Assembly (NCBI GenBank): GCA_020853775.1
Contig: JADYYH010000115.1
Span: 1 to 52,307, forward strand
DNA: 52,307 nt
Direction of reading: 5' to 3'
Source: Nitrospira sp.
Lineage (GTDB): Bacteria; Nitrospirota; Nitrospiria; Nitrospirales; Nitrospiraceae
The notes beneath the pieces are model-generated. The model saw nothing but the letters and a program-made list of their open reading frames with translations. It was not told the DNA's origin and searched no databases. Below are positions 17,884-26,904 of this stretch, piece after piece. Position 1 is the first letter of the stretch, and every line of letters starts with the position of its first letter. Position numbers and translations under genes: made by a program.

Positions 17884-19317
17884 ATGACATCACCTACACG
17901 ACCGAGAGTGGTCATTTTGGGGGCTGGGCCAGCCGGTGTGGGCGCAGCCTATCAGCTCATGCGAGACAACCGATTCGACGTCACCGTCCTGGAACGCAAT
18001 GAGGTCGTTGGAGGCAATGCGGGAAGTTTTGCCGTAGGAGGGGTGAAGGTCGATTATGGCAGCCATCGACTTCATCCCTCGTGTGATCCGCAAGTCTTCA
18101 AAGATATTCGAACCCTGTTGGGGGACGATCTGCTCGAAAGGCCGAGACATGGCCGAATTCATCTCAAGGGGAGGTGGATTCATTTTCCGTTGAAACCGGC
18201 GGACCTGATGATGAGAGTCTCTCCCACGTTTGCGTTCGGCGTCGGGCTCGATCTGCTCAAAAAGATGAGAGGATTCAGGCTCGACACCGAAATGCGGGAA
18301 TCCTTCGCGACGGTATTGGAAGCCGGTTTGGGAGGGACGATCTGTCGAGATTTCTACTTTCCCTATGCGAGAAAACTGTGGGGTGTCGAGCCGGATGCGC
18401 TGTCGGGCACACAGGCCAAGAGGCGTGTGCAAGCGAGTTCGCTATCCAAAATGTTTCGCAAGATCCTGGGGATGCGCTCGGGAAGACAACAGGGGAAACG
18501 AGGCGTCTTCTATTACCCTCGCGGAGGGTTCGGCCAGATCACAGAAGCCTATTCGAAGGCCGCGGAAGCGACCGGGGCGAAGATTCTGTTCCAGACGTCT
18601 GTCCGATCCCTACAGGTGGACGGGAATAGGGTGCAAACCGTCGTGGCCGAGCGTGACGGGAAGGAAATGCGTATCCAATGCGATCACGTATGGTCTACGA
18701 TCCCTCTCACCGCGTTGGTGCGGTCACTCCATCCGGCGGCGCCGCCCGACGTGTTGGAGAGCGCCGGGGGGCTGACGTTCAGGTCCATGGTTCTTGTGTA
18801 CATCGTGCTCGAGCAGGACCGATTCACCGAATTTGACGCCCACTATTTTCCGGACACATCGATCCCCGTCAGCCGTTTATCCGAACCAAAGAATTATAGC
18901 CGTCACGGTCGGTCCGGCATGACGGTCCTCTGTGCAGAGATGCCATGCTCTCTGCAGGATCCTGTATGGAACATGTCGTCGGATGAGTTGGGCCAGGTGG
19001 TGTTGGACACCCTCTCGCGCCTGTCGCTTCCGGTCAAGGGACCGGTGAAGGAGGTGCTGGTGAAGAAGCTCAGCCATGCATATCCCGTGTATCTCCAAGG
19101 ATACGAGAGTCGGTTCAAGGCGATGGATGCATATCTCGAACCCGTCTCGAATCTCTTGACCTTTGGACGACAAGGTCTTTTTGCACACGACAATACCCAT
19201 CACGCGCTTTACATGGCCTACGCTGCAGCGGATTGTCTCCATTCTGACGGCACCTTTGATAGGGAGCGATGGAAACACTATCGAACGGTGTTCGAGACAC
19301 ACGTAGTCGAGGATTAA
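17884..19317 (+). CDS. UGM/protoporphyrinogen-oxidase-like FAD oxidoreductase
   Basis: A 477-aa protein with VVILGAGPAGVGAAYQL and VLERNEVVGGNAGSF (FAD fold), DYGSHRLHP, and YARKLWGVEPDALSGTQAKRR, the counterpart of the YTEKVWG block in the flavoprotein at 2895. It lacks the C-terminal membrane module of that paralogue. The family includes UDP-galactopyranose mutases and amine-oxidase-like enzymes in glycan loci. The exact substrate is unknown. It stands 180 bases after the GMC gene and is followed by a Gfo/Idh/MocA dehydrogenase, giving three redox genes in a row. Confidence 0.82.
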   Translation: MTSPTRPRVVILGAGPAGVGAAYQLMRDNRFDVTVLERNEVVGGNAGSFAVGGVKVDYGSHRLHPSCDPQVFKDIRTLLGDDLLERPRHGRIHLKGRWIHFPLKPADLMMRVSPTFAFGVGLDLLKKMRGFRLDTEMRESFATVLEAGLGGTICRDFYFPYARKLWGVEPDALSGTQAKRRVQASSLSKMFRKILGMRSGRQQGKRGVFYYPRGGFGQITEAYSKAAEATGAKILFQTSVRSLQVDGNRVQTVVAERDGKEMRIQCDHVWSTIPLTALVRSLHPAAPPDVLESAGGLTFRSMVLVYIVLEQDRFTEFDAHYFPDTSIPVSRLSEPKNYSRHGRSGMTVLCAEMPCSLQDPVWNMSSDELGQVVLDTLSRLSLPVKGPVKEVLVKKLSHAYPVYLQGYESRFKAMDAYLEPVSNLLTFGRQGLFAHDNTHHALYMAYAAADCLHSDGTFDRERWKHYRTVFETHVVED

Positions 19318-19351
19318 GCCAAGGACAAGACCCCAAATTAAAGGAGGCTTG

Positions 19352-20365
19352 ATGGAACTACGGTTTGGACTCATCGGATGTGGCGGCATCGGTGAGTTGC
19401 GAGCGCAGGCGTTTGCACGGCTTCCATCCCATCGGCTCGTTGCGGTGAGCGATGCGATCGGGGGCCGCGCCGCGACTATGGGCGCAACGTATCGTTGTCA
19501 GGTGGAGGCAGAGTGGCGTGCATTGGTGCGCAGGCGGGATGTCGATGCGGTGATTGTGTCCACGCCGCCGTCGCTGCACGCCGAAATGACCATCGAGGCC
19601 CTGGAGAACGGCAAACATGTTCTCTGTGAAAAGCCTCTTGCGCGCACGTTGGAGGAATGCAGCCGAATGAACCGGGCCGCCGAACGAAGCGGGCGTGTGT
19701 TGGCGACAGGGTTCAATTATCGATTCTATCCGTCCATGCTCAAAGCCAGGGAATTGTTGGACGCCGGCACGATCGGGGAACTGACCCATGTTCGCAGTTA
19801 TGCAGGATATACCGCCAAGGATCACAATCATGAATGGCTGCATGATGCGGAAGTGATGGGGGGAGGTGCCCTGCGCGATAACGGCATCCATCTTCTCGAC
19901 CTCACCAGGCACTTTATGGGAGAAGTGGCAGAGGTGAAGGGGTATGCGTCGAATGCGGTATGGAAATTTCGCGGGTGTGAAGATAATGGCTTTGGCTTGC
20001 TCCGAAGTCCGACAGGAGTGATCGGTACCGTTCAGGCCAGTTGGACGGAATGGCGTGGTTATCAGTTTTTGGTGGAATTGTACGGAACGCGAGGATGCAT
20101 TCGGGCCTGGTGCTTCCCGACGCTGGTCCAACTCATCCATTCGGCTCAGGTCGGAGGGCCATCCAAGAAGAAAACCTACTTTTTCCCCAAGGTGTTTCTC
20201 TTCGAGCATCTCCGGTCGTATCGCTGGGTCGTCGTCCAAAGTTTCGTGGAAGAAATGGCGGCCTTTGGCGTGGCCATCGGCGGAGGAGCCACGCATCTCG
20301 CAACTGGACTCGATGGATTGGAGACGATCAGAATTGCAGAGGCCATCTGCCGTGATGGTCTTTGA
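19352..20365 (+). CDS. Gfo/Idh/MocA-family NAD(P)-dependent oxidoreductase
   Basis: A 337-aa protein with an N-terminal Rossmann fold (RFGLIGCGGIGELRAQAF) and the catalytic-lysine motif CEKPLARTLEEC, followed by GFNYRFYPSM, NGIHLLDLTRHF and a mixed beta-sheet C-terminal domain. It oxidises or reduces a sugar or nucleotide sugar with NAD(P). AGGAGG at 19342-19347 places the start at ATG 19352; the in-frame TTG 19349 is too close. A distinct family member sits at 44224. Confidence 0.86.
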   Translation: MELRFGLIGCGGIGELRAQAFARLPSHRLVAVSDAIGGRAATMGATYRCQVEAEWRALVRRRDVDAVIVSTPPSLHAEMTIEALENGKHVLCEKPLARTLEECSRMNRAAERSGRVLATGFNYRFYPSMLKARELLDAGTIGELTHVRSYAGYTAKDHNHEWLHDAEVMGGGALRDNGIHLLDLTRHFMGEVAEVKGYASNAVWKFRGCEDNGFGLLRSPTGVIGTVQASWTEWRGYQFLVELYGTRGCIRAWCFPTLVQLIHSAQVGGPSKKKTYFFPKVFLFEHLRSYRWVVVQSFVEEMAAFGVAIGGGATHLATGLDGLETIRIAEAICRDGL

Positions 20366-20482
20366 GCCCTGTCCCTTGTCTGGGAAGAGGAACGATGCGC
20401 GCGGTCCGAACGGCGACGGTGCCAGCGCTTACAGCGGACGGATCCGGGACGTTGGATCGTCCGTGAGGGATGAGGCGGGAGA

Positions 20483-21178
20483 ATGACGATCAATTGGCGG
20501 AAGATGCATCGGGTCATGGCGGTAACGGTGGGGTTCCTCTTTCTACTGTGGATCGTGAGCGGAGTTGTCATGGTGATGCCGCAGCTGAGAAGTGCTGTTC
20601 TCGCTCCTGACCACTCCACATTTCAACCGGAGATTCTTCGCGACTTGAGTATCTCTCCTGCAGACGCCATCAGGGCGGTGAATAGCGTGAGTCAGGGGTC
20701 TGGTGACGTAACGAATATACACTTGCGACCGCTTGCGGGGGCGATGGTGTACGAGATTTTCACCGGCAACGGAGGGTCTCACTTCATCGACGCCCGCACA
20801 GGAGCAGTGGTGACGGTGACGGAGCCGATGGCGCAGGCAATTGCTCATGCCATGATGGTCGATGGAGTGAACGTCGAATCCTCGACGCTTGTGAGTGCGT
20901 ACGGCGCCGACTATATATCTGGACCCCTTCCGGTGTATCGCATCCAAATGTCTGATCCATCGGCATCGGTCGTGTACGTCTCCGCGCGTAACGGGGACAG
21001 TCGATATACCAATCGTTGGATCAGGATTCGAGCAGCGCTCGAAGGACTTCATAGCTTTGATCCTGTCGAGTGGGCAACCGGTTCGAGTCTCCTCCGCAAA
21101 GGCCTCCTGCTCCTTGCCAGTCTGATCGGCGGAGTGGTTGCCCTTACCGGATACGCACTGGCGCTCCGCAGAGTTTGA
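20483..21178 (+). CDS. PepSY-domain membrane protein
   Basis: A 231-aa protein with two TM helices (about residues 10-33 and 205-228) bracketing an extracytoplasmic region. The start NWRKMHRVMAVTVGFLFLLW is characteristic of PepSY-associated TM proteins. The interior has two PepSY-like segments (ISPADAIRAVN; an FIDARTGAVV hairpin) and ends with RIRAALEGLHSFDP before the last helix. Relatives occur with periplasmic reductases or iron uptake. Placement after GMC, flavoprotein and Gfo/Idh/MocA genes may link it to electron transfer, which is inference only. Confidence 0.72.
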   Translation: MTINWRKMHRVMAVTVGFLFLLWIVSGVVMVMPQLRSAVLAPDHSTFQPEILRDLSISPADAIRAVNSVSQGSGDVTNIHLRPLAGAMVYEIFTGNGGSHFIDARTGAVVTVTEPMAQAIAHAMMVDGVNVESSTLVSAYGADYISGPLPVYRIQMSDPSASVVYVSARNGDSRYTNRWIRIRAALEGLHSFDPVEWATGSSLLRKGLLLLASLIGGVVALTGYALALRRV

Positions 21179-21399
21179 CGCGCGCGCGTCACGAACGGGG
21201 TTTCCGATTTGCGCAGGATGGTCGCATCCCATCGTCTCGGCGTTCAGGTGGTGCGTTCGTTATAGTTTCGAAACTAAGACGATGGAATGAGGCGGAATAC
21301 ACTGCAAGAGACCTGGCAATATCGATGAGCCGGTGGCTCTGCCATGGATGGGTGCTCTTGCCGGATCGCTGAGATTGTGACGGAAGGCGCAAACGTTCA

Positions 21400-22995
21400 A
21401 TGACCAAAGGTGCATCAGGCTTGCCGGCAACGCGAATCGGACCATGTGGGCTGACCCGGTGGATGGGGATAGCCTTGGCCATTTCCCTGATCGGCTGTTC
21501 TCAGCCTGACGGGGAGGGATCTCTTCCGCCTGGGGTTGATCGGAACCTGAAGTCGGTTCTGTTCTCGACATTGATGGGAGGACAAGGCGGTTTCACGGAG
21601 ATCAGAGACATCACGGTTGACCGACAGGGATCTATCTATGTCACTGGAGGAACCGAGTCGGCCGATTTCCCGACCACGCCCGGAGTGTACGACCGAAGTT
21701 TTAACGGAAGCTCGGATGCGTTTGTGATGAAGTTGACTGCTGAGGGGAAGATCCTGTGGGCCACATACCTTGGTGGTCCGAGTCATGACCGCGCCTATGC
21801 GATCGAAGTAGACGACCAAGGATATGTCTATGTCAGTGGACGAGCCGGCGAACAGTTTCCTGTTACCGACAAAGTGTTTCAACCACAATTTTTGGCTGGA
21901 ATTCCTCAGGGGCCCTATCCCTCCCAAAGTGGTTTTGTTGCCAAACTGGCGCCTGGGGGAGATCGATTGGTCTGGGCGAGCTATTTTGGTGCTGGGGATG
22001 ATCCCTCCCATCCGGTCAGAGACTTGGCCTTGGCTCGGGACGGCTCGATCTTCATCGCCGCCTCTTCGACGACCGGTGCCTATCCGAAAAGTATTCATCA
22101 GGCCTTCGACAGAGGGTTCCGATCGCGGCATTCAGGGAAAAGAGACGCGGTGCTGGCTCGCCTGAAGAATGACGGGACGGAAGTGGTGTGGGCTACCTAT
22201 CTTGGGGGTCGAGAGTCGGAAGGAGGGGAAGGCTCCGTGCGCACCACGAGCAAGGGCAATGTCTATTTTTTGACGACGACCGAATCCGACGATGCGCCCG
22301 TGACCCCTGGAGTATATGGTCGGAATTATCATGGAGGAGGAGATTTTTACCTCGCGAAGTTCAATGTAGAAGGAGCGTTGCTGTTCGCAACCTATCTCGG
22401 CGGGTCGGATCTCGAGAATACTGAAACGCATGAACTGGCCGTCGATAAGGACGAAAACGCCATCATCGCGTCCGGCTCGCTCTCGGCGGACTATCCGACC
22501 ACGCCGGGGGTCGTCCGGCCGTCCTATGCTGGTTCAGGGGGAAGAGGGACGGGAGGGGGGACGAACTATCCCGGCGATGTGGTGGTTGCGAAGCTCTCCG
22601 CCGACGGGACCAGGCTGTTGGCAAGTACGTTCCTCGGTGGGAGATATGGGGAATCCGTCGAGGGCGTCGAGGTTGATGCCGATGGGAATGTGTCGATCAC
22701 AGGCGGGACCTTTTCCGATGACTTTCCTGTGACGGGTGGAGCATTGCAAGCGAGGTTGAGCGGGAATGCAGATGCGTTTGTGGTCACGCTGTCGGCGGAT
22801 CTGACGCACATCCTCTATGCCACCTATGTCGGGGGAAAAGGGAGCGAGGCTTGTCGTGCCCTTGCCGTGAGTCCCGCTGGAGCGGTGATCATCGGCGGGG
22901 CAACCAATTCCGGTGGATGGCCGATCGTGCAAGGGTTTCAGGAGGTTGCCGGCGCTCGTGGAGCCGGTGTTCTGCTTGGCCTGCGACCTCGGTAG
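21400..22995 (+). CDS. SBBP-repeat lipoprotein, probable seven-bladed beta-propeller
   Basis: A 531-aa protein. A signal segment ends in the lipobox LIGC (Cys33), predicting a lipid-anchored exported protein. The start could be Met1 or Met22 (ATG 21463), both keeping the lipobox. The mature part has seven SBBP-type repeats, seen as LFSTLMGG, WATYLGG, WASYFGA, WATYLGG, FATYLGG, ASTFLGG and YATYVGG, each followed by a D.xG.xYxxG-type strand pair. Seven units would close a beta-propeller. Family functions are poorly known. It has no evident catalytic residues and may bind glycan or scaffold at the outer surface (inference). Confidence 0.82.
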   Translation: MTKGASGLPATRIGPCGLTRWMGIALAISLIGCSQPDGEGSLPPGVDRNLKSVLFSTLMGGQGGFTEIRDITVDRQGSIYVTGGTESADFPTTPGVYDRSFNGSSDAFVMKLTAEGKILWATYLGGPSHDRAYAIEVDDQGYVYVSGRAGEQFPVTDKVFQPQFLAGIPQGPYPSQSGFVAKLAPGGDRLVWASYFGAGDDPSHPVRDLALARDGSIFIAASSTTGAYPKSIHQAFDRGFRSRHSGKRDAVLARLKNDGTEVVWATYLGGRESEGGEGSVRTTSKGNVYFLTTTESDDAPVTPGVYGRNYHGGGDFYLAKFNVEGALLFATYLGGSDLENTETHELAVDKDENAIIASGSLSADYPTTPGVVRPSYAGSGGRGTGGGTNYPGDVVVAKLSADGTRLLASTFLGGRYGESVEGVEVDADGNVSITGGTFSDDFPVTGGALQARLSGNADAFVVTLSADLTHILYATYVGGKGSEACRALAVSPAGAVIIGGATNSGGWPIVQGFQEVAGARGAGVLLGLRPR

Positions 22996-23126
22996 GACGA
23001 GATCGACGAGCCACGTGTTGTTGCAGCGCTCATGTATTCATCCAGTGCCATCCACAAGATCGTACGCCGGGGGACCGGTGAGGATTGCGGTCACTGACCA
23101 GGGGCAACGAACAGGATGACACGGTG

Positions 23127-24086
23127 ATGGCCTCAATCGTGAGACCAGGTTGCGATCTCAGTGTGGTCGTCGTGGTGTTGGAAGGTGGAGATTGCCTCCG
23201 GCAATGTCTTTCCCGCCTCGAGCCACAACGCCTGAGGGGAGACCGTGAGGTCATTGTTCCTTACGACCAGCGCTTGCAGCATGTGTCCGATTTCACACGG
23301 GAGTTTCCGCAAGTCTCCTTTGTGCGCTGTGAGGGGCGGAAAACTTATGCTGAATTGAGGACGGTCGGCATTCTTCACAGTCGGGGGCGGATTGTCGCAG
23401 TGACCGAAGACCAGTGCCGGCCGCAGGACAATTGGTGCGACCAGGTGATGAAGGGGCACGACTCCCATCACGCGGCGGTCGGGGGCGCTGTCGAGAAGCA
23501 GGCCCCGGATCGGATGTTGGGCTGGGCCATCTACTTCGCTGATTACGTCCGTTATATGAGGCCGATGTCACCGACCTTGACGGGACACCTCACCGATTGC
23601 AACGTCTCCTACAAGCGATCGGCCCTCGATGCGATTGTCTCGGTATGGGCAAAAGAGTTCCATGAACCCGAGGTTCATGGTGCCTTGCAGGCGAAGGGCC
23701 GGACTTTGTGGTTCGATCCTGAGATGGTCGTGTATCAAAGACGATCCATGGGATGGACGGAGGCACTGAATGACCGATGGTGCTTCGGTCGTCTCTTCGG
23801 GAGTAGACGAGTGGTTCATGCCTCGGTCGCGCGCCGAATGGCATATGGGGTCGCCGCGCTGGCGACTCCCTTGCTGACGGTGCTGCGCGTGGCTCGGAAC
23901 GTTTGTGAAAAGAGGCGATGCATCCTGCAATTCACATGGGCGCTTCCCGCGCTGGTCGTGCTGAATGCTACCTGGGCGCTGGGAGAGTGTATGGGGTATT
24001 GGTCCGGACGACCTGCGGCCACGCTCTTACCAGACAGCGAGGCGGTTGTTGGGCAGGAAGGACGGGAGGGAGCACCGCCAAGATGA
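23127..24086 (+). CDS. GT2 glycosyltransferase with C-terminal hydrophobic segment
   Basis: About 319 aa. The GT-A start is DLSVVVVVLEGGDCLRQCL. The middle has GRIVAVTEDQCRP, a variant of the DxD region, and an acceptor-side segment TDCNVSYKRSALD. Residues ~235-285 are hydrophobic. The usual DDxS motif after strand 2 is unclear (VIVPYDQ), so this is a divergent GT2. ATG 23127 lies next to the domain; an in-frame start at 23085 adds 14 residues. Its TGA interlocks with the next gene's ATG. Confidence 0.75.
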   Translation: MASIVRPGCDLSVVVVVLEGGDCLRQCLSRLEPQRLRGDREVIVPYDQRLQHVSDFTREFPQVSFVRCEGRKTYAELRTVGILHSRGRIVAVTEDQCRPQDNWCDQVMKGHDSHHAAVGGAVEKQAPDRMLGWAIYFADYVRYMRPMSPTLTGHLTDCNVSYKRSALDAIVSVWAKEFHEPEVHGALQAKGRTLWFDPEMVVYQRRSMGWTEALNDRWCFGRLFGSRRVVHASVARRMAYGVAALATPLLTVLRVARNVCEKRRCILQFTWALPALVVLNATWALGECMGYWSGRPAATLLPDSEAVVGQEGREGAPPR

Positions 24087-25126
24087 TCTTCAAGGGAGTC
24101 GAGATCTGCTGTCCGAAATGTCGGGGGGAGCTGGATGACCATCGAGGCGAGGAGGACATTCTCGAATGTCGCACGTGTCGTCAGAGGTATCCGATTCTGG
24201 TTGGTATCCCCGACCTGCGGATTTTTTCTGATCCCTATATCGGGATCGAAGAAGATCATGCGAAAGGACTGAAGGTCGCCGACCATCTGCACAGGTCAAC
24301 GTTTGCGGAATTGGTGGATTTCTACTACAGCACCACCTCCGTTGTGCCTCCCCACCATGCCAGGCAATATACGAGAGGGTTGATGGCGGCTGAGGCGCGT
24401 GCACGGGCGGCATTGGATGGATGGGAACGGGCAATTCAGCCGAAGTCGTCGGTAGGGGCGATCCGCATATTGGAAATTGGATGCGGCACAGCTCCGCTGC
24501 TCGTGGCCGCGGCCCCCCGCTTCTCTCTGCTCGTCGGGGTCGACCTTGCCTTCCGGTGGCTGGTCGTAGCGAAGAAGCGGCTTCTGGAGGCCGGGCTCGA
24601 CCTCCCCATTGTATGCGCCTGCGCCGAAGCCCTTCCGTTTCCCGACGGATATTTTCATCGAGTGATCTCCGAGTCTTCGCTGGAGCATATGAAGGATCGC
24701 CGGCAGGTCATGAAGGAATGCCGGCGTGTCCTGGTTGCCGGAGGTTACTTCTGTGTGTCGACCCCCAACCGTTGGAGTTGGGGGCCTGATCCGCAGGTCG
24801 GGGTACTGGCCGGCGGATATTGGCCGAGGAGGATCCTCAACGGCTATGTGAGGTGGCAAGGAGGGATTCCGCCTAAACGGGATCTCTTATCGAGCCGAAC
24901 GTTGAGCATGCTGTTGCGAGACGAAGGCTTTACCGACATACAGATCTTTCTTCCGGACATTGCCGATCAGCAGAAGAAGCAGTTCGGAGTCGTGCTTCAA
25001 TGGGTGGTCGATCTGTATGGGTTGTTCAAGCGTATCCCGGTCTTGGGCAGCCTCATGTTCGTGATCGGTCCGTTGCTCCAGGGAATTGGTCGGAAGCCTC
25101 GCGAGTTGTCGGTCCAGTCCCAATGA
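24083..25126 (+). CDS. Class I SAM-dependent methyltransferase with N-terminal zinc knuckle
   Basis: A 347-aa protein. Residues 9-32 form a Trm112-like zinc site (CCPKC ... CRTC, Cys10/13/29/32). A methyltransferase domain follows with SAM motif I ILEIGCGTAPL near residue 130, then ALPFPDGYFHRVISES and LEHMKDRRQVMKECRRVL, typical of methyltransf_11 enzymes. A hydrophobic stretch near the C-terminus may be membrane-apposed. The start at ATG 24083 overlaps the upstream stop (ATGA). It probably methylates a sugar or lipid-linked intermediate; the acceptor is unknown. Confidence 0.82.
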   Translation: MIFKGVEICCPKCRGELDDHRGEEDILECRTCRQRYPILVGIPDLRIFSDPYIGIEEDHAKGLKVADHLHRSTFAELVDFYYSTTSVVPPHHARQYTRGLMAAEARARAALDGWERAIQPKSSVGAIRILEIGCGTAPLLVAAAPRFSLLVGVDLAFRWLVVAKKRLLEAGLDLPIVCACAEALPFPDGYFHRVISESSLEHMKDRRQVMKECRRVLVAGGYFCVSTPNRWSWGPDPQVGVLAGGYWPRRILNGYVRWQGGIPPKRDLLSSRTLSMLLRDEGFTDIQIFLPDIADQQKKQFGVVLQWVVDLYGLFKRIPVLGSLMFVIGPLLQGIGRKPRELSVQSQ

Positions 25127-25160
25127 GACGGGCTTCTTCTATTACTTTCGACGCCGGAGC

Positions 25161-26561
25161 ATGAGTTCATACCGAAACATTCTGAAATTGTCCGCATGGG
25201 ACATGGTCGCCAAAGCGGCCTATTTCCTGGCCTGTCTGTATCTCGCCCGCGTCATGGGTGTGGAGCACTATGGGGTGTGGGAGTTCTCAATCTCCGTGAT
25301 GGCCTACTTCCTCCTCATTGCGGACCTCGGAATGGAGGTGTGGGCGACGAGGGAAGCGACCAAGGGTGGAAATATTCCGGCCCTGGTCGGCAAAGTCGTG
25401 CCCCTTCGTCTTATTGGGGCTACAGTTGCTTTGGGAGTTCTTCTGGCCATTCTACCGCTCTTGCCGGAATTTCCTCAGTTGCAAACGGTGCTCGTGGTGT
25501 TCGGGCTGACGCTTTTCCTGCAGGCCGCCAATTTGAAATGGGTGTTTATGGGGCAGGAGCGCATGGCCACTGCAGGCAAGGGGCTTGCGCTTACGCAACT
25601 GGTGTTTGCAGGGGGAATCGTGGTGATGGTCAGAAGCCCAAACGATTTGATTTGGGCGCCGCTCGTGAAAGGACTGGGCGATTTGGCTGCAGTCAGCTTC
25701 TTTGGGAGACAGTTCCTCTCGACCTACGGATTCGGCCGTATCAATTTTAGCTTGAGCGAGAGCTCGTCGATCCTACGAAATGCGCTCCCCATGGGCGTTT
25801 CGAACGGATTGGGGTTACTGAGTTATAACTGCGACACATTACTGCTGGGATTTCTGTCCGGACCTAATGCGGTCGGTTTGTACAATGCCGCCTATCGCCC
25901 CGTGACCGCCGTGCTCGCGTTGCCGCTGACTTACTTTCAGGGACTCTTCCCGCTCTTGTCTCGCAAGCACTATGAGGATAGGCAGGGGTTCATCGATACG
26001 CTGAGGCGGTCACTGGGTATTGCCGGTCTGATAGCGGTTCCCATCGGAGTGAGCGGCATGTTCCTGGGAGTTCCGGTACTCGACCTGTTGTTTGGCCCAG
26101 CCTATCGTCAGGCGAACACTGCGCTCCAGATTCTCGTGTGGTCCGCGGTCCTGGTGATTCTGCGTGGCAGCTATCGCCAGGCGTTTATGGCCTGCGGTCG
26201 ACAAACGTTAGATCTCCGATGCGCAGGCATTTCAGCAGCCTTCAATCTTGGACTCAACGTCCTCCTCATTCCCCCATACGACATTATCGGAGCAGCGACG
26301 GCAACGGTCATAGGGGATTGCATCTGGCTGACATTGGCGGCGCTGTACTGCAACCGTTACGTCGTACCGGTGTCTGTACTTGCGCGTTTATCCAAACCAC
26401 TCGTTGCCGCGGTCCTCATGGGAGGGGCATTCATTGCTTTCGCATCATTTCACTGGGTGTCACAGGCAGTCCTCGCTTGGCTGGTGTATCTCGTCTCCCT
26501 GTGGCTGATGGGGGAGAAAGAAGTTCGATCCTGGTTCATGATGGTTCGGCTCGCTATTTGA
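25161..26561 (+). CDS. O-antigen/polysaccharide flippase (Wzx-like, PST family)
   Basis: A 466-aa polytopic protein with 12 or more hydrophobic segments. The N-terminus has LYLARVMGVEHYGVWEFS and a TREATKG loop. The interior shows the family-typical NCDTLLLGFLSGPNAVGLYNAAYR. It translocates undecaprenyl-diphosphate oligosaccharides. It is unlike the flippase at 1209 in sequence, so the window encodes two exporters. ATG 25161 follows GGAG almost directly, a cramped spacing, but the fold begins here. It is the last intact gene before the decayed stretch at 26.6-28.1 kb. Confidence 0.86.
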   Translation: MSSYRNILKLSAWDMVAKAAYFLACLYLARVMGVEHYGVWEFSISVMAYFLLIADLGMEVWATREATKGGNIPALVGKVVPLRLIGATVALGVLLAILPLLPEFPQLQTVLVVFGLTLFLQAANLKWVFMGQERMATAGKGLALTQLVFAGGIVVMVRSPNDLIWAPLVKGLGDLAAVSFFGRQFLSTYGFGRINFSLSESSSILRNALPMGVSNGLGLLSYNCDTLLLGFLSGPNAVGLYNAAYRPVTAVLALPLTYFQGLFPLLSRKHYEDRQGFIDTLRRSLGIAGLIAVPIGVSGMFLGVPVLDLLFGPAYRQANTALQILVWSAVLVILRGSYRQAFMACGRQTLDLRCAGISAAFNLGLNVLLIPPYDIIGAATATVIGDCIWLTLAALYCNRYVVPVSVLARLSKPLVAAVLMGGAFIAFASFHWVSQAVLAWLVYLVSLWLMGEKEVRSWFMMVRLAI

Positions 26562-26904
26562 AGCGGCAGGCGTTACCCTGTGGAGCGTGAATCGCCGAGC
26601 CCCAAAGGGTTTGCGAGACTTCGTCGCCAGGAGGCTCTCTCAGTGTAAAAGTATACTGAGTTATGCAGGCATATGAAAGCGGTTGCGAGTTACGCAAACG
26701 ACAAATTGGAGCATTACGGAGTTGCCGAATCATGCGGGGACTGTCGGTGACGGCGGTGTTGGTGGGATCGTCTCGCTCCATCCCACGTTTGATATTCTGG
26801 GATGATTGCACTATTCTTCACCCTCGACTCTGCGCAGCCTCAACTGCCCGACCTATCGAGGGTCAGCTGATGATCACCCAGCCAAAGTTGAGAGCATTTC
26901 TGCA
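26562..26904. other. Intergenic stretch before a decayed gene
   Basis: No gene supported. It contains a near-perfect hairpin at 26639-26660. Short open frames here have no motif and are interrupted, which suggests decayed sequence continuous with the pseudogene that follows. Confidence 0.4.
26639..26660. repeat. Inverted repeat (hairpin), 9-base arms with AAAG loop
   Basis: CTCAGTGTA and TATACTGAG are inverted with one mismatch around AAAG. No T-run follows, so a rho-independent terminator on the + strand is unlikely. It could be an operator, a processing site or a remnant of a mobile-element end. Confidence 0.45.

Noticed and set aside
19358..20296. 312-codon open frame on the - strand
   Set aside because: Antisense shadow of the Gfo/Idh/MocA gene, with low-complexity basic composition and no family resemblance.
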